DNA of 64,000 bases from Diatrype stigma (taxonomy: Eukaryota; Ascomycota; Sordariomycetes; Xylariales; Diatrypaceae). Numbering within the stretch: position 1 is the stretch's first letter; every line of letters starts with the position of its first letter. Position numbers and translations under genes: made by a program. Positions 22,721 through 34,628 of this stretch are shown here, in pieces. The DNA lies in NCBI GenBank assembly GCA_022225965.2, contig JAKJXP020000028.1:310001-374000 (forward strand), given 5' to 3'. The notes under the pieces are model-generated. The model searched no databases. It saw only the letters and a list, made by a program, of their open reading frames with translations, and was not told the origin of the DNA.

Positions 22721-23697
22721 GGCACCAGCGCATCATAACGCGTGGCTTGGGTACCGGAGGGGGCGCTTTACGCTAGCTTGCTACACTTGCACAAGAGAAT
22801 ACGATTTTGGAAGGATTCGCGAACTGGTTGACCAGTATACGCATACCAGAGGGTAGTTGCGATGAATTGCAGATTTCCATAATTGCTGGGGGTGGTTCCA
22901 TGGCGTCGGAATGGTAGTCAATGGGAAAGGTTGCTACTGTACTGTACGATGCGGGTGTGTGTTTCTTGCTTCTGGGTGCTTACGAGTCTATGAATAATAC
23001 CATGATACCTCTGATCACGTCTTTTCCCCGTAATTTTTACTGTACATTGCCTCACAGCCAGTCAGTGAACATAATACGAGAAATGTTCTGTCTAAACCAC
23101 TTTGGAGATTCTTTCATCCAATTCAGAGACTTTTATCTGGAATGTTGGCTGCTTGGTGGCAAATGGTTCCCAGGTCTGTGAGCGCAACTGAGTTCCTTCA
23201 CCCACCGATAAAAGCCTTCGATTATACGAATGGAAGTTGAAGAAACCCATAAGTGCCCCATAATAACGTAGCTATCAAAGTAAGCAAGCAACAGCAATTA
23301 CATGAAGTATCACCCCATGCAATTTTCGCCCAAGAAACGGCCTATCTACAGAGGAAGTAGTCATCAAGCAGGCAACAGCACAATCTAGCCTCGAGGCTTC
23401 CTCCTCTCCCTCTCCTCTGAATAGCTGCCAATCTTGGTCCAGGTAACCAATGAACTTCATAAACAAGGCCCCATGGATCCCAACGATCACCCACGCGAGG
23501 GTGCGTCTGTCTAAGCCCCTTAGGTACTTAGTCTGGACCCCTTAACCGTCATGCACCAACAACAACAACTTACCCAAACGTGACAATTTTCAACCTTAGG
23601 TAAAGCCACTAAGTAGATACCTGGCTCCCCGAGCAAAAAGTCCAAGTTTCCTTGAAATGGAAACAACGACCATCCTCCCCTGCGCCCCCCTCACCCC
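22721..23697. other. intergenic
   Basis: No gene seen. It lies between a plus-strand and a minus-strand 3' end, so it is a convergent spacer. Confidence 0.5.
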
Positions 23698-26358
23698 TCA
23701 CGAGCCATGATGTCGAATCCCCCGACTCGCCCTCCGACCCCCCAACCTAACCGGCAGCTGCACTTCCTCCTTTTCCTTCTCCTTCTCCTTCTCCTTCGCC
23801 TTCGCCTTCTCCCCTCCCCTCCTCCACCACCCCTCGCGCGGGCGGCCGAGGCCGCGCTGCAGGAGCTCGTCGTCGGTCATGTAGGGCACCCTGCCGCCCC
23901 TCGCGTTGGCCTGCCGGATCATCGCCTGCACGTCGACGCCGGTGCCGACGGCCCTCTCGCCTCGGCGGCCGGGGACCGCGATGCTGGGGCCGTGGGTCGT
24001 CGTAGCGTCGTCGCGGCGGTGGTGTTGATGGCGGCTACTGCTACCGCCGCTGCCCATCGAGGGGGACGAGGCGGCGTGGCGGAGCGCGCTGGTGAGGCCG
24101 TGGGGCTTCTTCTTCTGCTTCGAAGAGGCGGTGCTTTGTGAGGGCGGAGAAGGAGATTGGGACGAGGGTGGGGAAGATGACGGTTTACGGGAGGCGACCG
24201 TATCGTCCGGTAATCCCTTGCTTCTGTTCTCGTGATGCTGCGGCTGCTGCTGTTGTCTCTCCCTCGAGTGGTGGTGATGGTGACGATGCGAATGGGGCAG
24301 CGCCGGTGGTGGACCAGGGGCTGCTGTCCTTGGGTAGCAGCAGTAGTCTGCCGGACCTGGGGGCGACACGGTCTGCACTTCTCGATCCCACGACACGTGT
24401 TTAGGCTGCGGCTGTTGCTGTTGCTGACCAAGATCCGCCGCGGCTGCTACTGCGGTTGGGACCGAGCCGGGCGACTCCAGCGCCGAAACGTACGGCTCGT
24501 ACGACCCGCCACCTTCGTCGGATATCCACATCGGAGTCTCGTTGGGCGCGTGCGATGAACCCCGCCTCTCGTGGGGCGGCTCCTGCTCCGGCTCCTGCTC
24601 CGGCTCCGTGACGACAACAGCCGGCACCTCCACAGAGTAGTAGTGTGGTGTGTTGGAGTCAGGAAACACGCCAGGCAGGTCACCGAGGAAAAGCTCCTCC
24701 GCGTCCACCATTTCCACGGGCGGGGGCGTCGTCGACCTACCACTGCTTCTGCTGCCGCTGCTGATGCTGCTACTGTTGTTGTCTTTGCTGCGGCGAGGTA
24801 GGTGTCCCTACACCGTCCCGAGCGAGGGCGTCGAGCGCGCCGCCCGCACCGCCCGCAGCCCGGGCGCCGTGACCATCGTCACCACCGCGGGGCTCTTCGA
24901 CGACGTCCGCTCGGGGACGGGGAATAACGCCGGGTTGAGGAGCAGCGGCTGCTGCCGAGATCGGGGGCTGGGTTTGGGTTGGAGTTGGGGTTCGTGTTGA
25001 GGGGACTTGGAGAAGTCGGGCTGCTGCTGCTGCTGCTGCTGCTGGCGCGGAGATTCTGGCGGCGGCGGTCGGTTCCATAGAAGCTGCATCCATCGAGGGA
25101 TCGGCTTCGCGGAGCTCGGCTTGAAAGCGGGCCCGTTGACGGGGTCGCGCATTGAGACGTAGATGGTGGTGGGCGGCGGCGGCGGCGGCGGGTCGGAGTT
25201 GGAGGGGGGAGGAGCTGCGGCGTCTTCGTTTTTGTCTCTGCCGTCGCTACTACCGTTATCGTCATGGATCCCACGGACGTCTTCGGGATTGGGGTTGCCA
25301 TCCACGCTGGAGCTGGAGCCGCTCTGGGCGCCGTCGCTCTGGAAGCGTGCGGGAGAGTGGTAGGCTTGAGTGGAGTAGTGAAGGGAGTGGGGGTGGTGGT
25401 GGGAAGAAGACGAGATTGCTGCTGAGCCGGTGATGGGGTCTTTAATGGGGTTCATCCTCTCCCACCTCTCGCGGCTCAGCCCGGCATCCGACCTATCGAT
25501 CCGATCGAGGGCCCTCTGCACGACCGCCTCATCATCCAGCGGACCGCCCATCTCGTCCTCCAGCTCTGCGACACACGTGGCGCAGAGCGGCACGTCCAGG
25601 ATCTCTTTGCGTCTACCTCCGCCCACCAGCCCTAGTCTTTCCCGTCCCTGTCTTCCCCTCTTGACCCCGCCGGTGAAAGAGTCTTCGGAACCCCCCTCCC
25701 TTCGTGCTCCGCCCTTGCCCTTCCCCCTGCCGTTGCCGTTGTCTCTGTCGTTCCTGCTTCCCTCCTCTCTGCTGCTGCTGTTTTCCCCTCTTCCTGCTCC
25801 GCTCTTGCGGTGACCTTGATCGTGATCGACGATTCTCACGTTCTCGAGCTCTCTCCCGCTCCCGCTCTCGCTGTGGCTTTCGCCTCTCCTCCCGTCGTCG
25901 CTGGTCCCGTCTTCTTCTTCGTCTCGAAATACGTCCTCGACGGCCGGCGGCCCTACCCCGGCGCCGCTGTTCTCGTCCTTGGCGACGACGATCTTGCGGC
26001 TTCCGCACAGCAAGCAGCCGTAGCAGGCGCGGTGCCAGAAGCACCAGCCCAGAGAGACGCACTCGTCGGCGCGGACGACGAGCTCGCCGCAGACCCAGCA
26101 GACGGCGAGGTCGAGAAGCGCGGCGTGGCAGGAGCGGCATGCCAGGCGTGAGGCGGCGCGCCCGAGGGTGTGCGGCGGGCCTTCGTGGGTGATGAGGCGC
26201 CAGCAGAAGGTGCAGGTGAAAGGCGAGGACGAGGAGGACGCGAGTCTGCTTTTTCCTTTTCTTCTTTCTATTCTTCTTCTGTTTTCTTGGTAGTTGTTGT
26301 TGCTGGTGATGTCCCTTTCATACAAGGAGTCCTTCTTCGACCAAGCTCCTCTGGGCAT
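23698..26358 (-). CDS. LIM-domain protein with long disordered regions
   Basis: Zinc-binding adaptor-type protein, about 869 residues if spliced as modelled (26358..24812 and about 24760..23698). After a basic N-terminus come a CTFC...CRSC cysteine pair set and then CWVCGELV...WHRACYGCLLCG, which fits the first seven or so ligands of a LIM domain. The closing CATC pair appears only after about 130 charged, low-complexity residues. The C-terminal half is disordered, with proline runs, polyglutamine, a KHVSWDREVQ segment and a Lys/Glu alternating stretch. Upstream and downstream parts share one frame but are separated by a TAG at 24808-24810. A donor GTAGGG at 24811 and any CAG/TAG acceptor between about 24761 and 24743 remove it in frame; the exact acceptor is not certain. 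The ATG at 26358 is the first in frame. Confidence 0.75.
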
Positions 26359-27425
26359 AACCAACCGGCCACTAGCTAGGGATTGGGAAAACCCCGAAAA
26401 GCAGGCAGGCAGGAAGGCAGACGGGTAGGTGGGTTATGGTGAGCTAAGCGGCCGGCGAGATGGATGCGTGGGCTTGCTAGTGAACTTGCTTGCGTTTCAC
26501 GTCGTTGGATAATGGTAAGGGGTGGATGGTAAAAGGAAAGAATCAAAGAGGCAAGGATGTAGTTGTCGTAGGGAGTCGAATATAAGAGTAGTGTTAGCAA
26601 TATTCAACGAATGCGATACTCTATAACTTTAATCCGGTGTGTGCTGTCAACCTAGGAAACGAGTCGGAATGTTGTAAAGAGAGCTATAGCGGTACGGCCA
26701 AAAGCTCTCCATGCATACTTGAGTAGGTGAGCATGTTGTGAGAAATACAGGTTCTAATGATGCGATGACAACTCAACCTCCTGAGGGGCAAAGCCACCTC
26801 AAAGTTGACGTGCCTGGCTCTAAAGCATTTAAGGCTCTCGAGAGGGCAAGTGCTACCTCTAGATCTCATAGCGGAAAGAGTATACTGCAGGTGGTATACT
26901 GGTGAAGGGCAAGATCAGACGCCGCTGCCCGTTAGTTGAGAACTACATAGCTACTGCTACATCGACACCGAGGTAGATGCTTCATGTTGAACGTCACTAG
27001 CATCTTGCATATTCGTGGGCTGTGTAGTAGTTGTCATGAGCATCATTAACTAGTCTAGGACCTATAGACATGGGCCTGATTGATCCCTTCCCGTAAAGCA
27101 AAACAAGCCACAACTCCGACACAAACCCGTATCCTACCTAACGCCATCCATTTTGTATAATCCTACACAGCTGTCAACAGCATAGCGTTCATATGGAATA
27201 CAACCCGACAGGCTTATTATCCTGTGTAGGCAGTACCAAAGCATTATCGAAGTCATGCTCTCCATTCCAATATGAGAATCTCGTGCATAGTCGAGATGAG
27301 CACAGGGGGCATACATGACTCCAACGCCCAGCAGTATTAACGCCATAGGAGCATCGTACAAACCCTTCCATCCGTAATCATTCGTGCTCAAAGTAACGCT
27401 GAACGTGGGATTGCCAGCGACTGGT
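26359..27425. other. intergenic
   Basis: No gene seen. The left part should be the promoter and leader of the LIM-domain gene. Confidence 0.5.
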
Positions 27426-29696
27426 TTACTTCCGAATCTTAGGACGGGCCAGCATGTTCAATCTGCTAAGACTGAGACCGCCCTTCTTCCGAGGACTAGG
27501 GGTACTGGAAAGTGTCGGCTTCTTCGAGGGCGAGTTGCTAGCAAGTCGAGGTGCCAATAAAGCGTCTCCCTCTGGAACGCCAGTAGGATTCTTACGTTGC
27601 TTCTTTGCCCCTCGCTCAGCACCCTCGTCTTTCTCATCCTCAGGAGTGGCACGGCTACGCTTTTTGTTGGACATGCCGTGAGCGATGCCATCCCGGAACA
27701 AGCTTGTGGCGGCGGCCTTAGAGTCTCGGTGATAAGTAGGAGTCGTCTGAGGGTCTGCATTCTCCTTGTTCTCCTTGTTCTCCTTTACGAGTTCGGTCTT
27801 GGGCACGTCAGGTAAGCGCGGGAAGCTACCGGGCATTTGACTACCGAATAGGTTCGAGTCGCGAACATAGCGCAGACTAGCTTGACCCGCCGCACCACCG
27901 AATCCGTTGATGGCCTGATCGTCTAGCTTGATCGTATGGTCACTGCGGAAGGTGAAGGTATTGGGAGAGGTTGGCGGAAGGGGCTTTGCCAGAGATTTCT
28001 CGAGTTCTCCGCCGAGATCCTTGATATGTGCTGAGAGATCTGGATACTTAACCTCACCCTCACTCTCTTGCACATTGACGGCTTTGTTAGGTGATCTGCC
28101 GTGGCTAGTTGGTATCTTAGACAAGGTGTTAGACCGAGGAATACCGGACTTGGTAGGAGAAGGTGAATCCTGAGCTGCCGCAACTACCTTCGTCTGGGGC
28201 GTGAACTCGACACGTTTGGCCAACTTCCGACCAGGCGTTGTAAGGGGAAGGGGAGGCAGTTCTTTATCAGTCACCTGAGGTCCAGGAGTTTTCGATGTAG
28301 CTGGGACATCTTCGCTGTCGTTCTTCGCCTTAGTCCCACCGATTTGTCTCTTCAAGATCGACTTGACCCTACCAAATCGACCAGGAGTTTGGATATGAGT
28401 GGGGGCGTTTCTAGAATCAAGCAGATTGCTCGTGGTATGCGACTTTGTGAGACCACCGAAACCCCTTTTGCTTGAAGATTTGAGCAATCCTGAAACATCA
28501 ACGCGCAACTTGCTGTGAGACATATCCGTATTGGTAGGGGTACCAGTCGCGCTCTTGAACTCAGGCTTGCTGGGAGACTTGACTAGCGTCATAGTCGGAG
28601 TCTTTGCAGAGTTGGCCCGTATAAGAGATGTCTTGGTGGGCGTCATGAGGGTAGAATGGGTTTGCGATCGGGGAATTCCACGGACAGAGTCAATGCCACT
28701 GGTCTTCGGTCGCGGGATGGCGCTTCCATCCCGTGAAATGGGGCGCGTAGTCGAGGCGTCGTCTTCGAAACGCTGTCTAGGTCGCTTGATTCGGGACTCC
28801 TGTTCGTCCCCACGTTTCTCGGTTGTCTTAGGGGGAGGGCGGACCGAGGCTACCTTGGAAGATCGCGCCGAATCGGGCTCCTCGAGGTCTGCCTTGGACT
28901 GGCTGCGTTTAGTACCAGCCTTCAGAGGCGTGATACGATCGGGGTTAGCTCGATATGCTGAAGGGTGGTTCTCAATAGAATCCATCTTCTTGAACTCCGC
29001 CATATGCACGGCACTGTAGCGACTAGCTTTGCCCTTTGCCTGTGCAATCCTGCGCCCCTGTATCTCTGCTTCCACCGATCGTTCCTGCTCGCGCTTGGCA
29101 GCAAGCTCAGCCTTGATTCTAGCAGTTTCACCACGGAGTGTGTCCATGATATTTCTGGCCTCGGGGCCGAGATCCAGCTCGCTGTCAAGGCGGAAAGAAA
29201 AGGCGGAAGCTGGTAGAGGCGTCTTAGAAGGCGTTGTTTGGGTAACACCAGATGGTTGATTCTTGGATTTCTCGTTGGGGTGAATATCAACAAAGCCCAG
29301 TCGGAGACCTGATGACGGTGGGGCCATCGTTGGATGCACCTTGCTGGGGTGCATTTCGGACATAGGCAACTTGACGGGTGTTGCGGTAGCGGGTGTAGAA
29401 GGAGTATGAATCGGCGAAGACGCGACGGGAATCTGTTTCTGCTTCATCTTCGCGCTAGGCTCGCCCTGTTCGACGTGCTCGACGATGGAGTCAAGCTGTG
29501 GAGCTGGTGAGGCGGTAACTCGTTGCTGCAATTACAACACAATGTTAGATTCAGTTGGCTACGGAGCTGTAAGTGCAAGAAAAAGAAAAAAGAAGAACAA
29601 AAGAGGTGAATGCCTGCTTCCGCTGGCGAGGCTGTTTATTTCTTGTTTACTTACCGCGCTCGCAAGACGAGCCGAGCGACGTTTAGGCGTCGCCAT
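27426..29696 (-). CDS. basic disordered protein with SILK, RVxF and KEN motifs
   Basis: No family recognised by name. Exon 1 (29696..29655) encodes 14 residues, MATPKRRSARLASA, and exon 2 (29525..27426) the rest; 713 residues in total. The protein is basic, Ser/Thr/Pro-rich and mostly disordered, except for a charged helix around residues 130-185. Two motifs match docking sites for protein phosphatase 1: SILK at about 403-406 (RVKSILKRQ) and RVEF at about 452-455 (KRVEFTPQ), in the order and roughly the spacing seen in PP1 regulators such as KNL1. Three consecutive KEN boxes at about 595-603 suggest destruction by the anaphase-promoting complex. Many SP/TP sites could be kinase targets. A nuclear or mitotic role is inferred, not shown. 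A GTAC/ATAC microsatellite lies 400 bp upstream. Confidence 0.8.
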
Positions 29697-32600
29697 CGTG
29701 TCAGGTGTGTGGTGCAAGTGTTGGTTTGGGGTTCAGATGAGGATGGGAAGAAGGGATGGATGAGTCGAATCTCCAGAATCGAAGGATGCAACCCTAGATG
29801 CACAATAGCAAGAACCACAGTTAGCTTGCTGCTTGCTACGAGGAAGAAATGAGGTAATGGTGGCAGTTGGTGATGTCAGGGTCCAAGCAACGAGTTGGAA
29901 TTGCGCGGGGAGTTCTAAAGAGGTGCGGTTGCTTTTGTTTACATTGGAGAAAAATAGTAAAGGAAGGTCTGAGCAATCAGAGGCTCGGAGCTGGGAACAT
30001 TCGATAAGAGTGGGACCGATTGTTACCCTGCTGCCCCAGTAGCCAGCAGCCAGTGGCCTAGGTGGCCCAATAGCGAGCCTCGAAAGCCTCCCTTTTAAGT
30101 ACGTACATACATACATACATACCTGTATCAGGAGATAACTACCAGGTAGTAACTATGCACTATGCACAGGCCATTCAACTTCCACTGTTCCAGCCACCAA
30201 CAGTCGACAGACAGCCAACGGCCAACAGCCAACACCGTGTCACCTGCATTCTCTCCCCATTCCGCGCCGTCACGCCTGCGCGCCCACCTAGGTAAGTACA
30301 TATTAATTGCTGCGTAACACGTGTTTCCGTCTTCCCGATCCGCTTCCGTTATGCAAGCTCTAGTTCAACTGGACGATTGACTGCCTAGGTAGATTACGAT
30401 GACAACAACGGACAGCTATGGGCTACTGAAGCCTTCGTCGTGACATCTGATACACACCGCCCCTCGATATAGACTAAGGCGCAGTTCTCGAACAAAAGCA
30501 GAAATATACTTATGGGGGGAAAGTGGAGATTCAGTGAGACAGAATCACCGCGTTCTTGGGGTTAATTGTAATTGTATCCACCTTCAGCAGGCTTAAATTC
30601 CAATTCCCGCCCCGGCGCTCCGGTCCAATAAGCTCACGACGTTCTGCTAAAGGATATCCTGCTTACGTTTAGCAGCTTTTTAGGCTTTTGGGGTCTGCTT
30701 TTGCTAGTATTATTTAACGAATACAAACGGACAGCGCAATTCGCGATAGCTTCATGTATGTATATTTTAACCTAGGTACGCAAGCAACTACGTAATTTGT
30801 ACATTTCTGGCAACGTACGGTTAAAGGTTGTAACAACGTCTTTAAATATATACGTTTTAGCTCTTCAAAAAGATAGGCGGCATCGGTAACACTATTTGCA
30901 GCCAGTATAATACCTACATATAAGTGGCAGTTGGTCGGCAGAAAGAAAGGAAAAGAAGAAGGAAAAGAAGGAAGGAACAGAAGGAAGGAACAAAAGGAAG
31001 GAACAGAAGGTAAACAACACGTATCGTAAGATTTTGGGTAGCGTTGTCATTAGCTTCAGCAGAATTCGGCTTGTTGCTCGAGAACAGAAGCATCGGAATT
31101 GACCGGCTGCTTATGTGATTATAGTGGGACGGACACACAAATTCCGGCCGGGTCCAGTAAGTGGGAATGACAGGGTGCTCACGGGCCATAATTGTAAATA
31201 TGCTTTTGATCGAGAACTGCGCCTAATACATTATGTCTGCTAGTGCATCGTCAACCACCGGGGTGGATATATCTCGGTCTATCGGTGAACAGCTTTAAGA
31301 TTCAGACCCCCTTCTCCTTGCTTGTGCATCTACATATGCATCCAATGGAACAAATTTGACTTGATCTGCATGTCTCGAAGCTGCATTTAGGTAGCTCTCT
31401 CTGTACGCTCCGGTACCCCGCTTCGTCGTAGCTCTCGCGATTGCCAGGCTTATAAGATGGATATCTCGTAAGATGGACAATGTTTAATTCCGTGGTCAGT
31501 CCTTACCTATTACCCCTCGTGTTCTCAGCGCCGGACACGGGCCTATGATGACATGAACCTGCCTGGGGGGCTACCCATGCCAGGGAATCGCGATGGGTGC
31601 AGTGCTACGTAGTATGAGCTTCCGTGCATGAACTTGCGAAGAGTGGTAATTAGCTGTCTTGGTCGTCAGAGAGTATTCTCTACAAGTCGCCATCGAGGGC
31701 GTATTCCAGCTGATGCATGCACCTTATGTTCTCGAGGTACCGACTGAAGGGTGAGAGGCTTTGTTCGTCAGATCAGGCCCTGCCTGACGGAGAAGGGGAT
31801 CTAGGAGTTAGGTCTTCGGTCCAGTCGGCGTTAAAGACCATTCGCGTCTCCTGGTCATCAAGCCACAGGCCTTGACACTTTGAAGTCTTGGAATGCTTCC
31901 AAGACTTCCCTAAAGAAGTCGAAAGACACGCGAGGGAACGCGAGCCGTTTACATGGACCTAGGGTTTGGTAGAAGTATTCTGTGCTAACTTGACATGATA
32001 CAACAGGTATGAGAGCCAAGCTGGTATGGACAAACACTGCACACTGGTGCCTGTTAAGGCCATGTTAGAAGAAATCGACAAGGAGCCTCTTCGAGAGCGT
32101 AAGCGTGGTATCTGCTAGGAATGATAAGACGGGCTTTGCGCTAAGGTCTTGAGAAGGTATTATACAGATCGTGAGATTTCATTGCGCCGGATGAAGTTAA
32201 CATCGGATAGAGGCGAGGGCATTCGAATAAATATCAATGGAGCTCATCGGCCTTTTCTAAGCGTTGGGTTACCTTGCCATACGCCGTGACATATACAAGT
32301 TTGCTACACCACCACCAGTCGAGTGTCCTGCCAGTCTCCAAATTCTGTCACGGATACTGACTAAGATGTTGTTAGGTATCCCAGGTATTGACAAGGTTGG
32401 CGTTGTGCTTGACGTCTGTCCATCTCGATGCATCGAATAGGTACGAGTAGCTGAAACGAGAGGTAAATATGGGACGTGAGGTAAGTGTCTTGGTACTGCA
32501 TTGAGGACCGTTTTGCCTTCACTGCCTCATGGTTGGGAGGGGAGGGGGAGTTAATTATACTCGCAGACAGTACGTGGCAAGCACTTGCAATAATTCTGCT

Positions 32601-33266
32601 GTGAAAAGGTTGGCCAAAACTTTAGATAGTTGAGTACTTAGGGCAATCAACTGTTGCAACGGTTGGTGCCGAGGAATACGTTTCGTTTTCCTCCTATGAA
32701 TTCGCCCAGCAACTCCGATCTATGCACGGTTGTAACATCACCGCTGCTCGATCGAGTTCGGAGGTTAGATCGCCAGATGCTTTCCCCTCTGTATTCATAG
32801 CAAGGATCCGTCAGCTTGGATGATGCAGCCTAGTTCCAGAAACATGTAGGTCGAAGATACTACCCGTCTTGGATCAGAACTACTTTTACTTTTTTTCTTC
32901 CCTGGCTTCTTTCTTCATAGTTGTAGTGGTACACGATTCGTTTTATACACACATACTCTAGGACCATCCCAGCCAGCCAAGTCCCATGCTATGGCCGTCT
33001 TCTTCCGCATGCAAGCAGGATGGGGTCTCTACCCCCTTTCTACATATAACCCCATCCCTACCCAACTCATCATCATCGTCGCCGGCAGAGCCGGGTTTCC
33101 TCCTTCCTCTCCCTCCTCTTCGTCTCGCCCTAGCCCTGGCCCCAGCCCTCGTCCTGCCCCCTCAGCCAGCCCGCAACCTTCTCTTCTCCATCCGTAACCC
33201 CAAACCGACCACCGAACCAACCGCCTAGCCAAAACCACCCGACGGCAAAGAAGCCGAAGCTTTCTT
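29697..33266. other. 3.6-kb stretch without a confident gene
   Basis: It contains the promoter of the preceding minus-strand gene, an ATAC microsatellite (about 30098-30122), a moderately A/T-rich patch (30.6-30.9 kb), a 12-bp-arm hairpin (31882-31908) and two intron-3'-end-like signals followed by short open frames (32007-32118 and 32376-32440). No protein family was recognised. Confidence 0.4.
31882..31908. repeat. perfect inverted repeat, 12-bp arms, 3-base loop
   Basis: GAAGTCTTGGAA and its exact complement are separated by TGC. A weaker TCAGGC/GCCTGA hairpin lies about 100 bp to the left (31773-31787). Function unknown. Confidence 0.8.
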
Positions 33267-34079
33267 CTACCGCTTCCCAGCCCTCTTGGAGGGCCGGCCC
33301 AGGTTCGCCTTGCCGCCCTTGGCCTTGGAGCTGAAGACGTTACGGGTGCGGCGCCAGGCCTCGACGAGGTGGTCGACGTTGCCCATGTCGTGCTTGGGCT
33401 TGCGCATGTAGGTGAGGCGGGCGCGGCGGGCGCGCTTGGGCCGGCGCCAGATGACCTCGATGCCCTGCACGTTGGGGCTGTAGATCTTGAACCACATCTC
33501 GACGCCGACCTTCTGCAGCGTGTTGCGCAGCAGGATGGCCGTGTCGACGCCCGCGCGCCGGATCGACAGGCACACGCCCGCGAAGGCCTCGCCGCCGCTG
33601 GTGCTGCCGCCGGCGTTGGCGTTGGCGCTGGTGCCGCCCCGCCCCGAGGTGACCTGGAGCACGTCGCCCGCCCGCACCGCGTCCGGGTTCTTCTTCGAGA
33701 ACATCGCCGTGCGCGCCCCCGTCTTGTCGAGGCGCCGGATCTGCTGCGCGTGGTACGATACGAGAGGCGACGGGTGCGTTTCCCGGATCGAGGGCGGCGG
33801 CGCGTATACGGCGAAGGCCGTCCGGATCGACTTGTTTGGGTCGTTGGTGTTGTTCTTCTTCGTCCTGATGGCATCTGTGCGGGGGCAGAGGGGAGGCGGG
33901 TTAGCAAGCGAGCGAGTTGGTAGGGTAGAGGGGGTTTAGTCGTGAAGGGAAGAAGGGCGGGAGATGGATAGGTGGATAGATAGAATAGACGCACGGAATT
34001 TCGGGAGGGTGACCGGAGGGGGTGGTGGAGGCATGGGCGCTGTTGCTGCTTTGGACGGCGGTGTCGTTTCGGTGGCCAT
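33267..34079 (-). CDS. mitochondrial large-subunit ribosomal protein bL19m
   Basis: Structural protein of the mitochondrial large ribosomal subunit, the counterpart of bacterial L19 and yeast Img1. Two exons, 34079..33995 and 33874..33267, join across a 120-bp intron to give 230 residues. The L19 core is clear: RAGDVLQV, then GVCLSIRRAGVDTAILLRN, VGVEMWFKIYSPNVQGIEVI and a basic tail rich in Arg/Lys that should contact rRNA. A Ser/Gly/Asn/Ala-rich insert interrupts the first beta-strands. The N-terminus has few acidic residues, is proline-rich and could act as an import sequence. It diverges from another putative mitochondrial protein gene with 549 bp between start codons. Confidence 0.9.
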
Positions 34080-34628
34080 GGATCGTGATAGTAGCTGCTT
34101 TTGCTGTCGGCTCCGTCTGAGGACAGACTTCCAGCCGGCCGCTACAGGCCGCCTGGCAGATTGTGTGAGGACCATTGTTGTGGTGTTTGTGTTGGTTGTG
34201 GTCGTCGTTGTGGCCGCTGGGTCCTCTTCGTCCCTCGACGTCCCTGATGATCAACTTTAGAGGTTCTGGGACTGAAGCTCGAAGCCTCGAAATTCTTTGA
34301 AGTCCCGATTGGGTGGACGGTTAGAGGTGGAGCTGCCCGCCCACACACGACTGGAGGATACAAGGGTACCTAGGTACCTAAAAGATCGCTAGAAGATAAT
34401 GCGGGCCACTCTTGGCGTCCAATCAAATCAATACTTGATTAACGGAGCTCCAGGGCTTAGTACATGTGACCCACTTCTATTTTCCCGGGGTCCAGGTTGA
34501 ATTCTGACTTTTAGGAGGGACATGGAAATTCGACACAGAAGCTCCATCCGAACTCACGACATCCTTCCGACAGGCGCTGCGCTGCATAACGGATTTCTGG
34601 GTTGAGCGAGGTGGTTTGAGACCCCAAG
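34080..34628. promoter_or_regulatory. bidirectional promoter region of two mitochondrial-protein genes
   Basis: 549 bp separate the start codons of bL19m (-) and the putative mitochondrial protein (+). A CCAAT box lies at 34419-34423, in the half nearer the plus-strand gene; the CCAAT-binding HAP complex commonly controls fungal mitochondrial genes. Co-regulation is inferred. Confidence 0.45.

Noticed and set aside
24808..24810. programmed stop-codon readthrough in the LIM gene
   Set aside because: TAG is followed by GGA, not the CTA-type readthrough context, and a frame-keeping intron with a GT donor explains it more simply.
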